Part shown: piece by piece, positions 59,830 through 64,000 of the stretch
How positions within the stretch are numbered: position 1 is the stretch's first letter
Layout: each line of letters starts with the position of its first letter
Assembly: GCA_001899315.1 (NCBI GenBank)
Contig: MOYA01000002.1
Location: 351,070 to 415,069 of the forward strand
Direction of reading: 5' to 3'
DNA: 64,000 nucleotides
Source of the DNA: Candidatus Obscuribacter phosphatis
GTDB lineage: Bacteria; Cyanobacteriota; Vampirovibrionia; Obscuribacterales; Obscuribacteraceae
Position numbers and translations under genes: made by a program
The notes under the pieces: model-generated
Told to the model about the DNA's origin: nothing
Databases searched by the model: none
The model's input: the letters and a program-made list of their open reading frames with translations, nothing else

Positions 59830-60041
59830 GAATTTCACTCCATATATAAGGAACTCTTGGCCAGACCGGGTCGTCTTAACCCGATCATGGCTTCTACTTT
59901 TATAAGTATACGTTGCTACAATTTGCCCAGCGCATTTTATGAGCCTGCCGCTTTTCAAGTGTTGGCGGCGTCATTCCTTTATATGTCTATATGTCGAATA
60001 AAAAGTTGAATTATTTGTTGAATGGAGAAACGGAGAAAAAT

Positions 60042-61913
60042 ATGACAAGCAGAAATCTGAAGATGGTGAAGACCGTCAAGGTGGCATGTGCATTCAGTTT
60101 AGTACTGACCGGTGCAATTACCTTCGCTTCCGCCGCCCATGCAGCTAAACCATTTCAGGTTCGTATCACCCGCGAAGTGGTGCGCGCCGATCAACTCATG
60201 CTGCAAGGCAAGTATGACGAAGCAGCAGATCTATATAAGGGTGAAATGAGCCGTTCGCCCAAGAGCGTCGCCGCCACAGTCGGTTATGGAATGGCGCTGG
60301 CTAAGCAGTTCAAGCTTGACGCTGCCGAAGAACATTTCAATAAAGTTCTTTCCATGGAGCCTACCAATGCCATGGCCCATGCCGGCAAAGCAATGATTAT
60401 TCTCAATCGTCTTACTTCTTCTTCCGGTACTGTGATCAAAAATCGCGACGCCATGTTGCGCAATGCCGAAGCCGAAGTAAAGCAAGCTTTGAATATCGAT
60501 CCTTCCATGCCGGAAGGGCATGTCACCTTGGGCAATATCTATAAAGAACAAGGTCGCATGGACGAAGCAATCAGCGAGTACAAGCAGGCTATCAATCTAG
60601 ATCCTAAGTATTCTGAAGGTTATTCGCAGTTGGGCTTGGCTCAATTGACCAAAGAGCAGTATGCCGATGCCGTATCTTCTTTCAAGAGCGCCATCAGCTA
60701 TAACAGCGGCAATTCTCAAGCTCACTATGGCCTGGGACGCGCTTATTTCAAACAAGGTCTCTATGACGAGGCTCTCAAAGAGTTGAATACTTCGCTTTAT
60801 CAATTCCGCAATTCCGCCCCTGTGCACCAGACTCTCGGCGATGTCTATGCTGCCCAGGGTAATACCGTTGCCGGTATCAAGGAATACCAGGAGTCCATTC
60901 GCATCAAACCTGAGAATCCGGATTGCTATCTGCGCATCGCTGATATTCGCGAAGGTCGCGGCGACCTCGAGATGTCTATTGCCGAACTACGTTCCGGTTT
61001 GGAGATGATGCCCAACAACCCCGATCTGCACCTGAGAGTTGCCGATCAGAGTTTGAAACTTGAAAAACTAGATGACGCCATCAAAGAATACAAAACAGTT
61101 CTCGATGCCAATCCGCAAAACTCACCGGCTGCTAAAGGCTTGACCCGCGCCTATTACCTCAAGGCCAACAAAGAAGCTACCGGTGCTTTCTTTGTATCGA
61201 ACGAATTTGAATCGGCTCAGCGCATGATCGATCAAGCCGTTAAGATGAACCCCAACGATATGGAACTTAGATTAGCCCAGGCTAAACTTCGCTCTATGGC
61301 TGGAGTTCCGGTCGACCTCGCTTCCATTGGTACTCCTACTAATGATGGTGAGCGTATAGCCTATGCCGAAGCTCTTCTTGCTCAAAATAACTTCAAAGAC
61401 GAAGATGCCCAGATGAACATGGTCATCTCAAATGCCGCCGATGCTAAGCAAACTTTTGCCGTAGCCGACCTGGCTTTGATGATCAAAGACCTGAAAAACG
61501 CTGAAGCTGCCTACAAGAAAGCTTCTTCTTATCCTGGTGCCGAAGAAAGAGCCAAGCGCGGTCTCAATCTAGTCATGAAAGCTAAGGATTCAGCCCGTCA
61601 GGATATGACCCTGGCCGACGACTTGGCTCGTAAAAATCAGTTACCTAGTGCTATCGATAAATATCATGCTTCGATATACGGTAACCCCAAGGTTGCTGAT
61701 ACCAGATTGGGCATCGGCAAAGCTCTCGAACGCTCCCGCCCTGAAACCTCGAAAGACTTGAAGGAAGCGGTTGTTCAGTACAAAGCCTTCATGGCTCTTT
61801 CTCCCGATATGCCTCCCAAGGAAGTGGAGAAAATGAACAAGAAAATTGAGAGTCTTTCCAACAAAGCTTACAAGTTGGAAATGAAAGAAAAGGAGAGAGC
61901 AAGAGGTATTTAA
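60042..61913 (+). CDS. large secreted TPR protein
   Basis: About 623 residues from ATG 60042, following GGAG seven bases before; a start at 59991 is possible. A signal peptide (VACAFSLVLTGAITFASAAH) is followed by about 14 TPR units: VTLGNIYKEQGRMDEAISEY, YSQLGLAQLTKEQYADAVSS, HYGLGRAYFKQGLYDEALKE, HQTLGDVYAAQGNTVAGIKE and onward. It resembles O-antigen or PilF-like scaffolds. It precedes murD by 38 bases on the same strand, so expression may be linked to wall synthesis. Confidence 0.85.
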   Translation: MTSRNLKMVKTVKVACAFSLVLTGAITFASAAHAAKPFQVRITREVVRADQLMLQGKYDEAADLYKGEMSRSPKSVAATVGYGMALAKQFKLDAAEEHFNKVLSMEPTNAMAHAGKAMIILNRLTSSSGTVIKNRDAMLRNAEAEVKQALNIDPSMPEGHVTLGNIYKEQGRMDEAISEYKQAINLDPKYSEGYSQLGLAQLTKEQYADAVSSFKSAISYNSGNSQAHYGLGRAYFKQGLYDEALKELNTSLYQFRNSAPVHQTLGDVYAAQGNTVAGIKEYQESIRIKPENPDCYLRIADIREGRGDLEMSIAELRSGLEMMPNNPDLHLRVADQSLKLEKLDDAIKEYKTVLDANPQNSPAAKGLTRAYYLKANKEATGAFFVSNEFESAQRMIDQAVKMNPNDMELRLAQAKLRSMAGVPVDLASIGTPTNDGERIAYAEALLAQNNFKDEDAQMNMVISNAADAKQTFAVADLALMIKDLKNAEAAYKKASSYPGAEERAKRGLNLVMKAKDSARQDMTLADDLARKNQLPSAIDKYHASIYGNPKVADTRLGIGKALERSRPETSKDLKEAVVQYKAFMALSPDMPPKEVEKMNKKIESLSNKAYKLEMKEKERARGI

Positions 61914-61951
61914 CTACCGCCTCTTAGAAGCCTCCTGTTACAATTTGCCTT

Positions 61952-63331
61952 GTGGCAGATTGGAAAAATAAACGAGTAAGTATTTTGGGTTTGGGTCGCA
62001 GCGGATTGGCTGCGGCCTCTTACCTGCATGAAAGGGGCGCCCAGGTGCTCCTTTCTGAGTCTCAGCCGCGCGAAAAGGTTAAGCCCGACTTACTTTCTAA
62101 ATTGTCGACTCTCAATATTGAGGTCGAATTTGGCGGCCATACCGAGCGCACAGTGAGCTGGCCTGAATTAATTATCACCAGCCCGGGTATTCCGCCGCGG
62201 GCGGAAGTGATTAGCAGAGCGCGAGCTCTGAAAAAAGAAGTTATCTCTGATATAGAACTTGCATATCGCGAGACTCGCGGCGAAGGGGTCAAGCCACTGC
62301 CCTTTATTGCTGTCACCGGCACAAACGGAAAGTCTACGACCACTGCTCTCATTTCTTATATTTTGGAATTTGCCGGGCGCAATGCCCCTGCTTGCGGCAA
62401 TATCGGCGTGCCGATCATGAGCCTTTTGGACGGCCGTCCGCTCGACTTTTTGGTGGTGGAAGTAAGTTCGTATCAGCTTGAATATTCGCCTACTTTTGCA
62501 CCCTTTGTCGGGGTCTGGCTTAATCTAACCCCAGATCATGTGGACTGGCACGGTAGTCTTGATGCTTATATCGACGCCAAAAGAAGTATGTTCAAGAATC
62601 AGAGCCTGAGCGATTATGCCGTGCTCAATATGGATGACTCGGTGGTGGCGTCTACCATATATGCAGGTGAATACTTCCCCTTCTCGGTGGATGGTGAATG
62701 TGCCACTGCCATTCAGGGCGCCTATCTGCAAGATGAGTTTTTCTGCGCCAACTATGGCAGCCGCAGTCGTGTCGTTTGTCACCAGAGCGAAGTGCGCATC
62801 ATCGGCAAACATAACCAAGAAAACTGTCTAGCTGCCATATCAGCTGGTTTGCTCGCCGGTTTGAACGAGAAAGAGATTAAGGCCGGCTTGACCACATTTA
62901 CAGCTCTGGAACATCGCCTAGAATATGTTGCCACTATAGATGGTGTAGCCTACTACAATGATTCCAAGGCTACCAATACCGACTCCACCATCAAAGCTCT
63001 CGAGTCTTTCCCTAACAACAGGGTGGTTTTGATTGCCGGCGGCAAAGACAAAGGAACTTCCTTAAACGAGCTGGTTCAGGTCGTCAAAAAGTATGCCAGC
63101 AGTGTAATCTTGATTGGCGAGGCAAAAGAGCGTTTTGAAAGAGCCTTGCGTAATGGTGGTTATAGTGAAGTATATCCAGTCGATAGTCTTGAGGAGGCTG
63201 TAACACTGGGCGGTAAGCTCAACAAAGGTCCGGTACTTCTTTCTCCGGCCTGCGCCAGTTTCGATATGTTCAAAGATTTCGAGGATAGAGGGCGTGTCTT
63301 CAAGGAACTTGTCCATGCCAGGACCAAATGA
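61952..63331 (+). CDS. murD: UDP-N-acetylmuramoylalanine--D-glutamate ligase
   Basis: 459 residues starting on GTG 61952. It adds D-glutamate to UDP-MurNAc-L-Ala in the cytoplasm. GLGRSGLAAASYL is the N-terminal nucleotide-fold turn, AVTGTNGKSTTTALI the ATP loop, NLTPDHVDWHGSLDAYIDAK the Mur ligase centre, and YYNDSKATNTDSTIKAL the C-terminal signature. FtsW overlaps its 3' end, an arrangement shared with the dcw cluster. Confidence 0.97.
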   Translation: MADWKNKRVSILGLGRSGLAAASYLHERGAQVLLSESQPREKVKPDLLSKLSTLNIEVEFGGHTERTVSWPELIITSPGIPPRAEVISRARALKKEVISDIELAYRETRGEGVKPLPFIAVTGTNGKSTTTALISYILEFAGRNAPACGNIGVPIMSLLDGRPLDFLVVEVSSYQLEYSPTFAPFVGVWLNLTPDHVDWHGSLDAYIDAKRSMFKNQSLSDYAVLNMDDSVVASTIYAGEYFPFSVDGECATAIQGAYLQDEFFCANYGSRSRVVCHQSEVRIIGKHNQENCLAAISAGLLAGLNEKEIKAGLTTFTALEHRLEYVATIDGVAYYNDSKATNTDSTIKALESFPNNRVVLIAGGKDKGTSLNELVQVVKKYASSVILIGEAKERFERALRNGGYSEVYPVDSLEEAVTLGGKLNKGPVLLSPACASFDMFKDFEDRGRVFKELVHARTK

Positions 63332-64000
63332 TCTGAGTATGCGTCGCCGTCGCCGTTCGGGGCGGGGCAGCCAGCCGGAACAACCGGAGGCTAAAGAGTT
63401 TCGCGGGGGTATAGATCGCACCCTGGCGGGAATCACTTTGAGTCTCTGCGGCTTTGGTTTGATGGCGGTTTATTCGGCATCGGCACCGGAAGCACAGCAT
63501 TTTTATCAAGACTCAACCGAACTTTTGCGCAAGCAGACGATTGCTTTCGTAATCGGCTTGTTCGCTATGTTTACAGTGAGTCGCTATGACTATCGCCGGC
63601 TGAAAAAGTTTGCCTGGCCCATCGCCATTTTGTCTCTGGCTATGCTGGGCTTGACCCTCATTCCCAGTCTATCAATCACCACCATGGGTTCGAGCCGCTG
63701 GCTCAAAATAGGACCTTTGCAGTTTCAGCCTTCCGAGATGTGCAAGATAGCAACAATCATCTTGCTCTCTTCCGGCTTGTCTAAGTATTTCTGGTGGCAT
63801 CGTCAGGTTTTTTGCCGCATCGCCGTGGTGCTCATTATGGCGGCGATAGTGGTTAAGCAGCCCGACCTCGGCACAGCCAGTATGATTATGGCCAGCTTGC
63901 TTGCCCTCATTTATGCAAGCGGCGTCAACTCATTCCTTATATTTGCTTCTTTGGCCGGCGGCGGCACTTTCATCTGGCATCATATTCAAAAAACTCCCTA
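63315..64000 (+). CDS. ftsW: FtsW peptidoglycan polymerase (3' end outside window)
   Basis: The frame starts at ATG 63315, behind AAGGA at 7-base spacing, and overlaps murD by 17 bases; a second in-frame ATG is at 63339. It is open to the window end (at least 228 codons). An Arg-rich tail (MRRRRRSGRG) precedes the first helix (AGITLSLCGFGLMAVYSASA). SEDS-family landmarks are present: GSSRWLKIGPLQFQPSE and VVKQPDLGTASM. FtsW polymerises lipid II at the septum. Its position after murD supports FtsW over RodA. Confidence 0.93.
   Translation, partial: MPGPNDLSMRRRRRSGRGSQPEQPEAKEFRGGIDRTLAGITLSLCGFGLMAVYSASAPEAQHFYQDSTELLRKQTIAFVIGLFAMFTVSRYDYRRLKKFAWPIAILSLAMLGLTLIPSLSITTMGSSRWLKIGPLQFQPSEMCKIATIILLSSGLSKYFWWHRQVFCRIAVVLIMAAIVVKQPDLGTASMIMASLLALIYASGVNSFLIFASLAGGGTFIWHHIQKTP

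Noticed and set aside
1-64000. CRISPR arrays, insertion sequences, prophage, integrases, rRNA
   Set aside because: No regularly spaced repeats, transposase motifs, phage structural genes or rRNA blocks were seen in either strand.

Overview
The window reads as chromosomal DNA of a Gram-negative-like bacterium of moderate GC content. My best guess is a non-photosynthetic relative of Cyanobacteria (Melainabacteria/Vampirovibrionia, Obscuribacterales-like). This is inference from the gene mix: many secreted TPR proteins, C5-pathway haem synthesis, flotillin/NfeD, a DHH-CBS-tRNA nucleotidyltransferase fusion and the general protein style. No marker gene settles it. I see no phage, insertion sequence, CRISPR array or rRNA. 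Coding density is high, and both ends cut through genes (an S9 peptidase at the left, ftsW at the right).

Layout. 1-8.3 kb: S9 peptidase, 2Fe-2S thioredoxin-like ferredoxin, degenerate GGDEF protein, lipoprotein, a secreted metallopeptidase ending in a VHL-beta-like domain, a secreted beta-helix protein, a small membrane protein, a NADAR enzyme and a TPR/HExxH protein. 8.4-15.1 kb: an intergenic remnant, a tandem duplication of an unknown gene, a membrane-anchored protein and two secreted TPR paralogues. 15.1-21 kb: FAD flavoprotein, a two-hairpin guanidine-II (mini-ykkC) riboswitch in front of a Gdx/SugE exporter, a fused 5-oxoprolinase/hydantoinase and an Flp-type pilin. 21-30.3 kb: radical SAM enzyme, TPR proteins, an orphan structured RNA with its own terminator, a Q/N-rich secreted protein, a histidine kinase with all key catalytic motifs lost, a MshEN-like small protein, SRP RNA, a methyltransferase and a double YcxB-like protein.

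30.3-41.3 kb is mostly minus strand: a haem operon (hemA-hemC-hemD-hemB plus a small unknown gene), then an overlapping gene train of flotillin, NadR-like ATPase, BtuF-like binding protein and TPR-metzincin, preceded by an NfeD/YuaF-like partner. 41.4-54.6 kb: DHH-CBS-CCA nucleotidyltransferase, a YegS-type lipid kinase that seems to start on a non-AUG codon, SRPBCC protein, DUF4253- and DUF1444-like proteins, tRNA-Ser(CGA), and a lipoprotein followed by two polytopic membrane proteins and a trypsin-like protease. 54.6-64 kb: cysS, gltX, rlpA, a 545-base gap holding an orphan terminator, yebC, a large TPR protein, murD and ftsW.

Functional links: gltX makes the Glu-tRNA that HemA uses. RlpA, MurD and FtsW belong to wall synthesis and division. 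The riboswitch couples guanidine sensing to guanidinium export. The strongest leads for new biology are the VHL-domain peptidase, the pseudo-histidine kinase beside a MshEN-like protein, the flotillin gene train, the homogenised tandem gene pair and the orphan RNA near 23.9 kb.
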